From: Ophiobolus disseminans | Lineage: Eukaryota; Ascomycota; Dothideomycetes; Pleosporales; Phaeosphaeriaceae | Assembly: GCA_010093685.1 (NCBI GenBank) | Contig: MU006241.1 | Span: 712,148 to 776,147 of the forward strand | Direction of reading: 5' to 3' | DNA: 64,000 nt | Shown here: in pieces, positions 10,828 to 22,690 of the stretch | How the letters are laid out: each line of letters begins with the position of its first letter | Position numbering within the stretch: position 1 is the first letter of the stretch | Notes under the pieces: model-generated | Databases searched by the model: none | What the model saw: the letters and a program-made list of their open reading frames with translations, nothing else | What the model was told of the DNA's origin: nothing | Position numbers and translations under genes: made by a program

Positions 10828-11906
10828 TCAGCTATATACGTAGGAGTACCATGACAGTGGCTCATATCCATCTCTGGTAGTACGTCGGCTCCCCGCCCCA
10901 CGGCCTTTCGGCTCCGTGCTCACAACACTGGTCCGGTAGGCGCATTCGGGGCCGATGCCATTAATGGAGACGAGTCCCTGAGTTTCACCCTGTACCGACT
11001 TGTGTGCACGCCGCAGTTTCGTAATTGTAGAACGGGGGATTGAAGTGGTGGTCCGCTGGGTTCGAGGGGAAGGTGCAGGGGCCATCCCGACGGGACCCGC
11101 AACACCAGAAGTGTTTCACGATCTAAACATGGTCACATTCTGTGTATTTATGCTATTCTTTCTAAGATTCGTGTTGGAGCTAGTTTGTCGATGCCATACA
11201 CCCGGCGCTGCACCAAACGAATGGTACGTGTGATTAATTTGGTCGTGTACCGCAGGTCAAAGTTACGAGAGAACACGAGTTATGTCTGAGAAGCAAGCTA
11301 GTAAACAATTTTACTTTAGTGTCTGGATTTCTCCTTGTAATGCTAATTGCCGATTCTGTGTACATTGTTGAGCGTTGCCTAGGTAGTGCATGTTGGATAC
11401 GATAGTTGGCTCTTTGGCATCGTACTGCCTCGCGCAGATCTAGACTGTTGAAGGCGCTGGGCTTCTTAGTGTGACGAAATCGACGTCCATAGGGATACAC
11501 CGGTCGCGCTCACCCGCGCTCGTTAGCTTCTTGAGCTTTGATAGCTGTTGGGTCGTCTCTTTGTCGTTAGGAAGCGATCAATTTATGTTGATAAGTGTCT
11601 GACGGTTACTGCTTGGAGACTATGCCGCAAACAGAGGTTTGTTGATGTCGGTTAACTACTCTTAAGCAGGTGTTTTTGGGCATATCAAGATAAATACTGC
11701 AGAAGCGCTATAGGAGCGATAGTAGGAGAAGGCAGCAGTAGAGCGCTTTACAGCTAATAGTTCCGTTGATGTCGAGCTCCAAGGTACAGTTATTGTCTCG
11801 CGGCTGTCGGCTGATGGCGCCAAGTTGTCGTCAACATCCTTTCTATCAATCGGCTGATAGCTGGTAGCCGTGTCTGTACTGCAGTGGTTCTGCGTTCAGA
11901 CAATGT

Positions 11907-12319
11907 CTACGAATGGCAAGGTCTGCAACAGGTAAGAGCTAACATTTCCGAGTTTGTATGCCTATCGTGAAATGCTGAAGATTCTTTGACTAAGAGCGCC
12001 GAGTTAACGCTATACATGATGAGATTCTTAACAAGATGATCATCTGCATCACTGAACCTAGAATAGTGATATTTTGCGACGTTGAGTTGCCTTGCAATCT
12101 CGTTTGTTGATATATCGGAGCACTTGTCGTGAAGCTTGATGAGTTTCACTACCATGGTTACCGCTCTAGCAGCAGCGTGCCCAGGCGGAGTTGTTCCGAG
12201 ATGTCAGCTATCAAGTCGCTCTTTTCGCTATAATCGTGTCGCAGATCTAGTGGAGGTAAGGTGAGATTCGCGCAGTTGGCGTAGTAGGCGTATCTGTCGC
12301 TATAGGGAACGGAGGACAT
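11907..12319 (-). pseudogene. possible relic of an ankyrin-repeat gene
   Basis: Two overlapping minus-strand frames read like parts of one protein. A 53-codon frame starts at ATG 12319 (MSSVPYSDRYAYYANC) and stops at 12158. A second frame covers the same end and continues to 11907; it contains GTTPPGHAAARAVTMVVKLI, close to the ankyrin consensus G-TPLHxAAxxGHxxVVxLL. Changing frame near 12180 would join them, so this looks like a decayed gene in a low-GC interval. The evidence is one repeat-like motif only; a small intron-containing gene or chance resemblance are alternatives. Confidence 0.25.
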
Positions 12320-13562
12320 AGCGATGGTTTGCTGGGATGGAAGATGTCAGGAGTGAGGTTAGTGGAGTAAGGAAAGAGCGACCACCTTCCGATTTCTCAC
12401 GATGACTCAAATCGTATTTCTTACAACAGAACCATCTCGATACCCACTCCCCATCTCACCTTTTACTTCTACTTGATCTCGCACAGCGTTTTTATGTTCC
12501 GTGCTGCTAAAGTCTGATCTGATCTTTTCTTTGTAATCGCTGCTTTTGCGGCAGTTGTACGATGTCAATATCATTGCTCTTCTTATCAGCCAGATAGACT
12601 TTGACTCGCAATGTTAACATATTGCTCTCTCCGTCCGATAATCACATATTCGACATGCAATTATCTGCTTCCTCCAGGTTCTTGAGCGCTTGTGGGCAAG
12701 TTAAGCAAACATGCGATGCTAACCTTAGCCTACACAGTTGCACACTTGACGACTTGCCGCTAGCGATGCCACCTCCTGCAGCGATCTCGCATCCTGGCGG
12801 CGTCCCCCGAATGCTGCAGTGACGGAAGGAGAGTCACCACATGGCTACTAAATTGCTGTGCATTGGTATGCACCCACGGTATGCCTCCATGGTATGCCTC
12901 CCGTGATAACCAGGGCCACAGCTGTATCTTTCACAGTAGGCGCAGGCTGTTATTGGTCTCAGCTCTATGGTTTGCGTCAGCTTCCTGCAAGGTAAGCTGA
13001 AAGCTCTGCAAATCACGTACTAGCCCGTGAGGAGTACCTACTGGGGCCTCTCCACATTGCGCGGCACTCTCAATCCGGTAGTGGTGTTGAGAATGCCCTC
13101 TATGTTGAGACAAAAAGGACCATACAGTGTCTCTCACCAGTATAGCCATTCCAGTGGTACATATAATCGATGGAGACTTGTGGCGGGCTTGAGCGAAGCC
13201 CTCGTACGTCTTCGCTGAACAGCTGCACAGTTATGCAGTCGTAAATCGCGAGCAAGTCTAGACGATGCATTGGCAAGCCATGCTGGCTTTGGACATGCCT
13301 GTCACCTCGCGGCCAACCAACCCGAGTCTCATTGCTGCTGCGCCGGCTTTTTAGGGCCTTGTCACCCTCGTCATCAACGGGATGTTCACCAGGATGCGTG
13401 GCGCAGATCACCGATTGAGCATAGTCGGTACACAGTTGCATGCTCCCATATACCCCATAAGGTCCACGGCCTCGTCGCCTTTGCAAACCCTCTTTCCTTT
13501 CTCGCAGCGCAGTTTTCTGTTCGGCGTCACTTTGCCTGAACTCCCTTCCGCATCGCGCCGTC

Positions 13563-16352
13563 ATGGCGCGTCCTTATGGCAGCCTGGACGACGACTTGGA
13601 AGACGTGGGATCGCTGTATCGAGTCAAACCTACCTCCCGCCGAGCCCACCAGAGCCTCATTCCGCTCGAGGCCGGACGGGTACTCGAGAAGGCATCCGCC
13701 ACGAATCGCTACCCTTCAACGTCAGAGATAGACACCATCGCCTACCGCTCAGGCCTTGCCGCCAATACAGTGCGCACTTGGTTCCACAGCCGCTTCGGCG
13801 ATGCAGAGCCCCACCAGCCTTCCGCGCATTCCGACCCCTTCACCGCGGCGCCGCTGAATCCAACATCGGTTCAGAGCGACGTCCGATGTGCGTCCAGTTG
13901 GTTCGACCAGGCCGAGGCGGTGATTGGCGCCAGCTCCTACGGCGCCCAGTCCGTCTTGTCAAGCATCCATCAGTACCTCGATCTGTCCACGTCCAACTAT
14001 TCCGCATCGTCCTTCGCGCGTGACTCTGCAACAGACCCGCCGCTCCACATCTCCCCAGAGGGCGGTCCCTGGCATCCAGGGTCTCGGCAGGACCAGGCTT
14101 CCGGGCATGGCTCCAATCCCGCCATCACCCTCTCTGCAGATGGCCAGCCCCCGCAAGCCCTCGTCGAGTACGACCAGTCCGCCTACAACCCCTACGAACA
14201 CTCGCCCTCACCCTCTGTCGCCGACTCGACCCGGCCTTGCACCGTCTCCTCGGAAGCAATAGGCTCGACCAGGTCGCGCGCGCGGTATGCACGAAGGCAG
14301 TCACAGGGAAACATCACCAGGTGCGACCACTGTGGTGCACAGTTCACCGGCCGGTACGGACAAGGCAATTGTTCCAGACACGTCCGCCAGCAGCACTCGC
14401 AAAAGTCTGCGCAGTTGGCCTCGGCTTGCGTCTGTCGCGCCTGCCAGAAACCCTTTGCTCGCCAAGATGCCCGCCGCAAACACGAGTGGAAGAAGCATCG
14501 CCTCCCCGGCACCAAGCCACGTTCGCGGCGAGAAGCAGTAACGCACGAAGACAGCACATCGTACGCAGGCACCCATGACGCGCACAGCGACCAAGGCACA
14601 CCAACGGGCACGCACACACTGCCCGAGGAGCCCATAGTCTGCGCACGCTACAGACTACCGGCGTCGCCACAACGGGCACACGACCACTTTGCTTCGGTCC
14701 AGGCAGAGTTGGGTCACCAATCTTACAACACGTACTGCCAAGCAGTCCTGGCCTACTGTGGGTACATCGTCGAACAGCTGCAGAAGAAGCAGTCTGATGT
14801 TCATCATGTCTTTGTCAGGCTGCTACAAGACCTGTCGTCGCAACTGCTTCCAGAGCAGCTGGCGTCTCCCGAGTCACCTGGGCCGAGCGAACGGTGTGTT
14901 GACGCCGACGACGACACCACTCATCGTAAAAGCTCCGGCGCTCGCCAAAGCCGCGGCAAGGCCCCAGCTAGCAGGCGCGCTTCTACAACGTCACTGAGAT
15001 TCGAACCGTATGCGAGGAACAACAAGAAGGCAGACGACAACCCTCTTATCGCCCTCTTGCGGCTATTCAAGTTACCGGCATATTTGGGCTTGGACTGTCC
15101 TGTGCACAAGTTTTACATTACGCACGGAATGGCATCGCCATGCAATGGATGTGCTGAAGACCACCCGAACGGTGTTCGACAACACTTGCTACCTACCTAT
15201 TCACAGCAGCATGTTGATATCCACCCTGGCCATGTTCCGTTCATGAAGCGATGCGGACATTGCACGGAAGACATCATCGATGAGGTGATTTGGGAGTCCA
15301 GAGGTCACAAAGCACGCACTTGTCAGGGAGCAAAACAGCCCCGAGGGATTAGCGTTATCGTTTGGGCGCGTCTGTTTCTCAAGATATTCCCTGGTGAAAC
15401 CAGCATCCCGAGTCCATACCGTAACGACCCGCGTTTCCTTCCCAACGAAGTCGTCGCTGCGGTCCGGCAAGAAGTCTGGCCCTCTGCCCTTGTGTCGACG
15501 GTTTCATCCGGGACCCAGCCCATGCATCAGCCTCCTGATGACCGCCAAGACGAGACCGACCCCGACCACAATGCTGCACCCCTCCGCTGGCTTAATGCTC
15601 GGCTAGAACAGACAGTGTCTCTAGAGACTCTGATATCGTGCACCTCGCACCTATTAGAGCAACTCAGGGCTGAGCTGAACATCCGGCAGACTCTCAACAT
15701 TGGTGTCATTGAGGACATCGAAGACCAGTACCGCGCACGGCTCCAGAACCTTCAGCAACACCAAGATCTATCCTTTAACGCAGTAGACATGACAAGTTCG
15801 ACGCCAACTCCCTTCCAGGAGATGCAGCAGATACAAGCCCCAATAACCGGTGGCGCGGATGATTTCCAAACCCCCCCTCTACAGCCCGAAGCGTATGGAG
15901 ATAGGGTACGACTTCATGGCTCGGACGTAGGCACCCAACCCAGCACCCAGGAATACTACCACGGTGGCACTTCGTTCGGTATGCCCTCCTTCTTCTCGTC
16001 TCAAACCGATTACGACAACGGCAGCTTTATGTTCCCAGACCAAGGGCAAGCCGCGCTCTCTCCGCTGCAAGCTGGGCCGTCAAACTGCTCACCCGCGACA
16101 TACTTCCCTGAGAATCAATGGCCGCAGTATGATGAACGTCTAGACGTCCCCGGTAGCTCGCGTATGCATCAAGCCATTGCAGAAGAGTACGCAGAAGAGT
16201 ACTCTAGTCGCCAGCTGGCTGCCGAGATTGACCAGTCAATGGAGATGTCGCCCTCAGCATCCCACGCACCTATGGAATGTGACGAAAACCCTTCGCCATC
16301 CAACGTTAATTGGGAGTCAACCTCGTCTGGCAATAACTGGTACAACTACTAG
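13563..16352 (+). CDS. homeobox plus C2H2 zinc-finger transcription factor
   Basis: An intronless 929-residue protein. A divergent homeodomain occupies about residues 36-80 (GRVLEKASATNRYPSTSEID, then a recognition helix with NTVRTWFHSRF; the WF-x-(N/S)-R core is kept). A zinc-finger module follows at about 250-312: CDHCGAQFTGR...HVRQQH and CRACQKPFARQDARRKHEWKKH, two C2H2-like fingers. A cysteine/histidine-containing segment is at about 510-600 (CPVHKFYITHG, CNGCAEDH, MKRCGHCTEDIIDE). The C-terminal third is Gln/Ser/Pro-rich and acidic, as in activation regions. A nuclear regulator is inferred; targets are unknown. The pairing of homeobox and C2H2 fingers occurs in filamentous ascomycetes but is sparsely characterised. 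ATG 13563 is the first in frame after a stretch without coding character. Confidence 0.85.
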   Translation: MARPYGSLDDDLEDVGSLYRVKPTSRRAHQSLIPLEAGRVLEKASATNRYPSTSEIDTIAYRSGLAANTVRTWFHSRFGDAEPHQPSAHSDPFTAAPLNPTSVQSDVRCASSWFDQAEAVIGASSYGAQSVLSSIHQYLDLSTSNYSASSFARDSATDPPLHISPEGGPWHPGSRQDQASGHGSNPAITLSADGQPPQALVEYDQSAYNPYEHSPSPSVADSTRPCTVSSEAIGSTRSRARYARRQSQGNITRCDHCGAQFTGRYGQGNCSRHVRQQHSQKSAQLASACVCRACQKPFARQDARRKHEWKKHRLPGTKPRSRREAVTHEDSTSYAGTHDAHSDQGTPTGTHTLPEEPIVCARYRLPASPQRAHDHFASVQAELGHQSYNTYCQAVLAYCGYIVEQLQKKQSDVHHVFVRLLQDLSSQLLPEQLASPESPGPSERCVDADDDTTHRKSSGARQSRGKAPASRRASTTSLRFEPYARNNKKADDNPLIALLRLFKLPAYLGLDCPVHKFYITHGMASPCNGCAEDHPNGVRQHLLPTYSQQHVDIHPGHVPFMKRCGHCTEDIIDEVIWESRGHKARTCQGAKQPRGISVIVWARLFLKIFPGETSIPSPYRNDPRFLPNEVVAAVRQEVWPSALVSTVSSGTQPMHQPPDDRQDETDPDHNAAPLRWLNARLEQTVSLETLISCTSHLLEQLRAELNIRQTLNIGVIEDIEDQYRARLQNLQQHQDLSFNAVDMTSSTPTPFQEMQQIQAPITGGADDFQTPPLQPEAYGDRVRLHGSDVGTQPSTQEYYHGGTSFGMPSFFSSQTDYDNGSFMFPDQGQAALSPLQAGPSNCSPATYFPENQWPQYDERLDVPGSSRMHQAIAEEYAEEYSSRQLAAEIDQSMEMSPSASHAPMECDENPSPSNVNWESTSSGNNWYNY

Positions 16353-17114
16353 TACAGACAAATCCCGCCATCATATTGTGTCTTAGCACCCTTTTTGGGT
16401 TGTTGATACATGGTGCTGAAGCTATTCGCACCGCTCCCAGCACCCGCTCTGGACCTACAGCACCCACCCCTGCGATAGTGGTGTTGGTACAGAGCGCCCC
16501 GCCAGTCAGCCGTCTTCAAGCATCAATACCCCTTGTACGGTCTCCTGATTGGGTCTTTTCCTTTGCTACCAAGTAATATTTTTTTTCATTGTTCCGACGC
16601 CCTTTTAGCGTTTGGTCATCTGTTTGACCTGGAGCGCGCGTACTATCTTCATTCACAAAAAAACTTCATCCCCGTTATTGTACAACTGTATCGTTTCGTA
16701 CAATCCTAGCACCTTTATCCGGGTGTTGATACCTTCTTCTTCTGTTGCATAGCGTTGTCGGCTTCTTGCCCTCTTGTAGCGCATCGCGTGGCGATTGCTG
16801 TTATTTGTTTCGGCATGGAAGTTTTCCTTTGGGTCTTTTGGGCCATACGTTGTTTTTGAGCGATACGATACCCTGCATACGTTACGTTGCGTTCTTGAGA
16901 TACCCCATGTTATTAGCTACTATGGTTGGAGATGTGGAATGATGTACATGATACGTATGATCCGATGATAGAAAGGGTTGCGTTTGGTTTATGAGCCATG
17001 AGCGCGAAGCACATGTAATATCATGCATTGCTACCAACTAGGATCACTATGATGCACAGTGCTACGCCATGAAAGCGTCGGATATCACTGGTCTAACCAT
17101 CTTCTCTTCTCCGT
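16353..17114. other. convergent 3' intergenic region
   Basis: 762 bp between the homeobox gene (+) and urease (-). T-rich tracts on the + strand fit a 3' UTR. No other gene or repeat seen. Confidence 0.55.
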
Positions 17115-19799
17115 CTAATAAACAAAATACCCCTGCGTCAACGGCAAGCTTTCCGCCGGCTCCGCCGTACAAATGACGCCATCCGCCTCAACTGTGTACC
17201 TCTCTGGATCGACCTTCATCTTCGGTCTCGTGTCGTTGAACTTCATATCCCTCTTTCCAATGTTTCTGCAATTTTTGACCGCCTCGACGCGCTTGCGTAG
17301 GCCATACGACTTGATAACACCCGAAGAAATGGAGGCTTGGCTCACAAATGTGATGCTGGATTGTGGGACTAGGGGAGCGAACATGGGGCGCATGATGATG
17401 GGTTCTACGGTTGGGATGGAGGCATTCGGATCGCCCTGAACAGAGTCAGCGAGTGGGAAAAATTAGAGTGGAAGGGGATCATCGTTACCATTTGTGCATA
17501 CGAGCACCATCCGCTCTTGACCACGAGACTCGGCTTCACACCGAAGTTCGCAGGCTTCCAGAGCACCAGATCCGCGACTTTTCCTACCTCGATACTGCCT
17601 ATCAAATGGCCCATACCCTGTGCAATTGCGGGGTTGATTGTGTATTTGCTGATGTACCGCTTCACTCTGAAGTTGTCCGCATCCGTACCTTCGTCTTCTT
17701 TGAGTGTGCCGCGCTGGGCTTTGTTCTTATGTGCGGTATTCCATGTGCGCAAGATAACCTCGCCGCAGCGACCCATTGCTTGTGAATCGGAGGACATCAT
17801 GGAGATGGCGCCGAGGTCATGGAGGACATCTTCTGCTGCAATGGTTTCGGCCCGGATGCGTGACTCGGCGAAGGCTACGTCCTCGGGGATGTTACGGGAC
17901 AAGTGATGGCATACCATTAGCATGTCGAGATGTTCGTCTAGGGTGTTGCGAGTGTATGGGCGAGTAGGGTTCGTCGATGACGGCAGTACGTTGTCGTGTT
18001 CGACGACACTGATAATATCGGGAGCGTGGCCACCTCCTGCACCTTCGGTGTGATAGGTGTGAATGGTCCTGTTCTTGAACGCTCCAATTGTCTGCTCGAC
18101 GAAACCGGACTCGTTGAGTGTGTCAGTGTGGATGAGAGTCTGGATGTCGTATTCGTCACAAACGGTCAAACATGCGTCAATGGCCGCTGGGGTAGTGCCC
18201 CAATCTTCATGTAGCTTCAGACCGCACACGCCGGCCTCAGCTTGCTGCTGGAGAGGACGCAGTTCCGAGTCGTTTCCTTTGCCAGTAATGCCGTAGTTTA
18301 GCGGCAATTCATCAATGGCTTGGAGCATCTGCCTGATGTGCGTCTTGCCTGGCGTGCATGTCGTCGCATTCGTGCCGGTGCTAGGCCCTGTACCGCCACC
18401 GAGCACGGTTGTGATGCCAGACGCGATAGAATCCTGCGCTTGCTGCGGGCAAATAAAGTGGATGTGTGTATCAAAACCACCCGCAGTCACGATGTCGTGC
18501 TCAGCAGCGATCACATCCGTGCATGACCCGACTACCATGTTCGGGTCAACACCATCCATGACGTCCGGGTTGCCCGCCTTGCCGATGCCGACAATCATGC
18601 CGTCTTTTATACCAATATCGGCCTTGTAGATACCGGTCCAATCGACGATGAGCGCATTCGTAATCACAGTGTCGAGGCTCTCCTTGTCCGAGCGTCCTCC
18701 TGCCTGTCCCATGCCCTCTCGCAGTGTCTTTCCGCCGCCGAAGGCGCATTCGTCGCCGTAGGTGGTCATGTCCTTCTCCACCTTGATCCAGAGGTCGGTC
18801 GCGGCCAGTCGGACGAGGTCGCCCGTTGTGGGGCCAAACATGCTGATGTACGCCTGCCGCTCCATGGTGCAGATGTCGATGTGTGCCGAGTCTCCATGTG
18901 GTTCGGGCTCGTGCAGGAAGCCCCCGGACTTGAGCCTGTCGAGGATGCCCTTTGCGATGGACGTGTCCTCGATGAAGCCCGATGCGATCTGGTTGCCGCC
19001 TTTGATGATCTTGTTGCCTCCGATCTGGACCAGCGTGACCGTCTTGGTGTCGCCCGGCTCGAAGCGCACAGAGGTGCCCGCGGGGATGTCGAGCCGGTAG
19101 CCGTGCGCGCGTATGCGGTCGAACTGCAGCTGGGGGTTCGTCTCGATGAAGTGGTAGTGCGAGCCGACCTGAATGGGCCTGTCGCCCATGCTCTTGACGC
19201 GCAGCTTGATCCGCTTGCGCCCGCCATTTAGCTTGACTGTCCCCGCGTCTCCCTTGACCGCGACCACGGCGCCGGGCTGGTTCGTGTCCTCGTAGACGCG
19301 CGCCTCGGGCAGCGGGAACATATCGTTGGAGGGAATGGGCAGGAACGACCCGTAGAGCGCCTTCTCGAGATCGCCATCATCGGACGAGATGGGATGGTGC
19401 ACCGTGACGAGGTAGGTGCCGGTCGGAAAGGTGCCCTCGACCATCATCTCCGACAGCGATGCGACCACGGCGGGCTGCACGTGGCGGCGACCCAGCATGG
19501 TCGTGCCGATGGACATGAGGTCCGCGACGGTGTGGTTGCCATCGCGAATGAGCTGTATGCGTTCAGGATGCCGAAGACGACGCACGTGGTCAGGGGCCTA
19601 CTTCTTGGAGGTTGTTCGCAATGAGTGCCGTCGCTTCAGAATGGTTCAGTTTCACCCCCCGGGCAAGTCGACGTTGCGCAAGCAGGCCAAGCTGGGAGAT
19701 GACGAGCTTGTCGAGCTGTCGGGGATGGTCAGCGTGGGGTTACAGCGTCACGCAAGCCGCCGCCATGGCCGCACTCACTTCCTTGGGACACAGCTGCAT
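17115..19799 (-). CDS. ure1: urease, single-chain fungal type
   Basis: An 839-residue nickel urease hydrolysing urea to ammonia and carbamate in the cytoplasm. Exons: 19799-19779, 19715-19602, 19552-17489, 17435-17115. Gamma, beta and alpha regions are fused in that order, as in plant and fungal ureases (about 838 aa). The N-terminus MQLCPKE joins LDKLVISQLGLLAQRRLARG, then LIRDGNH. Visible active-site elements: THIHFICPQQ (nickel His pair), GLKLHEDWG (carbamylated Lys), HTDTLNESGF, THTYHTEGAGGGH region, and the flap MVCHHLSRNIPEDVAFAESR with the mobile Cys-His. The C-terminal exon ends QGYFVY. Maturation would need UreD/F/G-type accessory proteins not present here. It is divergent from the next gene across 333 bp. 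Confidence 0.97.
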
Positions 19800-20132
19800 C
19801 TTGGCCGTCGGTGCAGAGATGCAACGGACTGCGTATGAAGGTCTTCCAACTTCTATCCTCCACTTCCATCCTCAAGCTTCGCCTTGGGGGATTGCGGGGT
19901 TGCTCTGCCGCGATAACGCGCCACCGATAAGCTACAATCTGACACTCGGCGGGCTTGCATCACGCTGGAGTCGCCCCTGATGTACCCAACACGGCAATGC
20001 AAAACGTCTCGTTCGGGCATGAGCGTCAGCCTCATGGGGGCCTTGTTTCTCCGCGCTGCATCTCATGTCGTCCTCCCCTCCCTCCAGCCCTGACGCATCC
20101 GTTTCATACAGCGACAGGGCAGGTCGCCAACG
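19800..20132. promoter_or_regulatory. divergent promoter region, urease / uncharacterised gene
   Basis: 333 bp between the two ATGs of head-to-head genes; it must hold both promoters. No clear TATA element seen. Confidence 0.4.
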
Positions 20133-21596
20133 ATGAGCGCCTGGCTACGTCGACTACGAGGAGGTGGTGGGCTTGAGGCACCCCAGAGGCAGACATCGGG
20201 TCCTCCAGGCCAGATGCGAAAACGAAGAGATTCTATCAGCGTACCCATCAAAGACGTCAACGTTCCCAAGAAGCGACTCCAGATCCACCAAAAGTGTCTT
20301 TATGAACGCACACTCCCTGGACAAGCCTTCGTCTCTGCTCACGTTAATCGACTACAACACGGCTACTACGAGTCGAGCTCGCTTCATGAAGTGGGTTTGG
20401 AGAACCTGTACTTTGTTTCCGTTCATTTTGTCTTCCATCCCCAAGATCCTCGCTCACATCGCTTCAAGAGTGCCGAGATCGAAGTCTGCGTACATGGCGA
20501 CAATCCTTCAGCAATGCTGGACGACCAACAACACCAATACCCGAGATCACATCCTCGAATTCTGAAGCATGCGCCTGAATTGATGTTTGGTGCGGTATCG
20601 CCCGAGAGCCTGCAGTGGAATTTCAGCCTCTCAAGCTCGTTGGGTGTAGCGCAAGCCCCGGTATCAGCTACTTTAAATCCTCAGGGTGGTATGAATGGTT
20701 CATACAAGGTCTTTCATATGATGAGCATTCAGGGATCTGTTCGATCGAAGCGAAGCCAGCTAGGACCAGACTTCGATGTTGAGGATGGCATGGCGGTCTG
20801 GACACTTGAGGAAAATATGCTTCAGCGAAGTGGTTTACCAAGGGAATTCGACTTTGTGCTACTGATACACAAACCGGACGACGTAAAAAACGTGTACTTG
20901 ACAGTTGACGTTGCTGCGGAGGTTGAGGCCTGGTTTGGCGCATATCCGAAATGGTATACAGATCTGTCCAAATACATGCCCACACAAGACTTCACTCTAG
21001 ACTTCAATGCCGACATCGGGCAGCGTTTCCTACCAAGTCATTCAGGGAGAGGCTTCAATTTTGCAAGCTTACCGCACCCTCTGGATGAATACGTCACCAT
21101 GCCTGGAACGGTGTATCCTACGAATGACACGAAAGGCGACGACGACACCACAGATGAGCAACAGCGCTTCGGGCAGGGCATGTTTCATGATGATAAGACC
21201 TTTGAAGCTTCGCCTACCAGCCTTCAACCGCGACAGTCTTCAACGCCTCCTCGAAGCAACCGCAGGCTCGCACAAACTCAACAAGCAGGCCCTGGATCTG
21301 AGCGACACAGCTGGGCACCTGAAAACCTCAACGTTCGAGTTGTACTGGAGCACCAGTATCCACAGCAGGTCTCTGATCCCCGCCGATATTCGTACTCACC
21401 TTTGAGCAACCTGGAGCCTTCACGACACCCGTCCATAAGACGTCGAAAGTCGAGGACAGGACTGAAGGAGTACGGAGCGAAACAGGCGCTGCAGGATATA
21501 CCTCAAAGCAGCCTAGCCGATAGGGATGCAGCAGTTGTAGGACGCGAGCTTTCGAATGGCCGAACTGCAGAGCATCACCTAGACCCATCACGTTAA
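20133..21596 (+). CDS. uncharacterised fungal protein
   Basis: An intronless 487-residue protein. Residues about 45-290 look folded (VPKKRLQIHQKCLYERTLPG, GLENLYFVSVHFVFHPQD, FDFVLLIHKPDDVKNVYL, VAAEVEAWFG) with regularly alternating hydrophobic strands; the last ~180 residues are polar and Pro/Ser-rich with a basic RRRKSR near the end. I recognise no named domain, signal peptide or membrane segment. The start MSAWLRRLRGG uses the first ATG of the frame and follows a short leader. It is divergently transcribed from urease, but nothing links the two in function. Real coding is supported by length and composition; the role is unknown. Confidence 0.75.
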   Translation: MSAWLRRLRGGGGLEAPQRQTSGPPGQMRKRRDSISVPIKDVNVPKKRLQIHQKCLYERTLPGQAFVSAHVNRLQHGYYESSSLHEVGLENLYFVSVHFVFHPQDPRSHRFKSAEIEVCVHGDNPSAMLDDQQHQYPRSHPRILKHAPELMFGAVSPESLQWNFSLSSSLGVAQAPVSATLNPQGGMNGSYKVFHMMSIQGSVRSKRSQLGPDFDVEDGMAVWTLEENMLQRSGLPREFDFVLLIHKPDDVKNVYLTVDVAAEVEAWFGAYPKWYTDLSKYMPTQDFTLDFNADIGQRFLPSHSGRGFNFASLPHPLDEYVTMPGTVYPTNDTKGDDDTTDEQQRFGQGMFHDDKTFEASPTSLQPRQSSTPPRSNRRLAQTQQAGPGSERHSWAPENLNVRVVLEHQYPQQVSDPRRYSYSPLSNLEPSRHPSIRRRKSRTGLKEYGAKQALQDIPQSSLADRDAAVVGRELSNGRTAEHHLDPSR

Positions 21597-22690
21597 AAAC
21601 GCTGCCTCGTGAAGGACGCCAAACTTGTTTTGAATAGCAATGATTTACAATGCCAGAAGAGATTTCAAGAGGTTGCATCACCGTGACTGATCAACAAAGC
21701 ATGAAGATTCCCATGGGAGTGAAGCGAAAGCTGGACGGGTCGAGATAAGGCTGTAATTAGATTTGGTGGACCAAGGTCGAGCGCTAGCGTACGTGTTCGG
21801 CTGTCGTTCGCGTGTGGCGGCCTGCTGCGTTCCTGCATCTCAGGATAGGGTATGGCAATACACACGGCTGTACCAAAGAGCTTGCTAGTGATCCAAGAAT
21901 GAGCCAGGCATCCTTTGCTGCTACTGCTGCAGCTGACAGTCCGGCCTGTTATGGCTGCCAATCCGACCGATGTTGATGACAGCTGAAGTAAGACTTCATC
22001 TCTGCTGGCGGGGTATGCCGGTCGTGGCTGTCGGAGGCAAATTCACGGCAGCGGCTCATTGGACCCAGCGTTTGAAGGCGGTGGTGCCTGGTGTCCGCTT
22101 CCGATGCCGTCTCACTGTCCGGTTGGCTGCGAGGAGGACAGCGCTAGGCAGGGGGGCAACTTAAACTTGGAAGGAGGTCCAACCCATCGTCTTTCTTCGA
22201 CCACGGCGACGCAGAAGGTGTAATGAGCCATAGCGGGCAGCGAGCGTGTGCTGAAGCTGTTTGGACGACAAGAGGGTAGTCGGTCGGTGGAGTCGGAGTG
22301 GTGGGCTTTGCTGAGATTGTTCTTCTGTTGTTCTTCGTCATCCTTCTTTCCCGTCTACTGCTCTGCAGGTGCATCGTGCCTTCCTCTTCTCTTCTGTGGG
22401 CTGCAAGTCGTACCACTGCCCGTCTTTCGCTCTCTATCCCTTGTAATAGTAATACCACGTTCTTCGTTCTTCCGTAATACGTTCAAAAACCAATTGACTG
22501 GACCGGGCATTAGCTACTGCATCGCGTCTCCTCACCCCAACCCCCATGGCCTAGGTCTCGTCATGTATCCGTCCGAACCTTTATCAGACAGACCTAGGAG
22601 GACTGCAACAAAGAGATAGCAGGGAACGGGCGAGCTGAGCCGCTGCAGGGCGGATCCTACAGAGGAGCAGTGAAGGCGGCTGGATCTGCA
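21597..22690. other. intergenic region
   Basis: 1.09 kb containing the 3' end of the previous gene and the promoter/leader of the next. A T-rich segment at 22315-22400 is the most distinctive stretch. A 98-codon minus-strand frame (21665-21961) has no convincing coding character. Confidence 0.5.

Larger units (their letters stand above)
10727..13562. other. 2.8-kb intergenic region
   Basis: The longest gene-poor stretch of the left block. Composition drops in GC from about 11.2 to 12.7 kb. Apart from the possible ankyrin-like relic at 11907-12319 I see no gene, repeat pair or RNA gene. It separates the melanin gene from the homeobox-C2H2 gene and probably carries promoter elements for both. 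Confidence 0.5.

Noticed and set aside
17411..18629. Several plus-strand frames inside urease
   Set aside because: Antisense shadows; urease is unambiguous on the minus strand.
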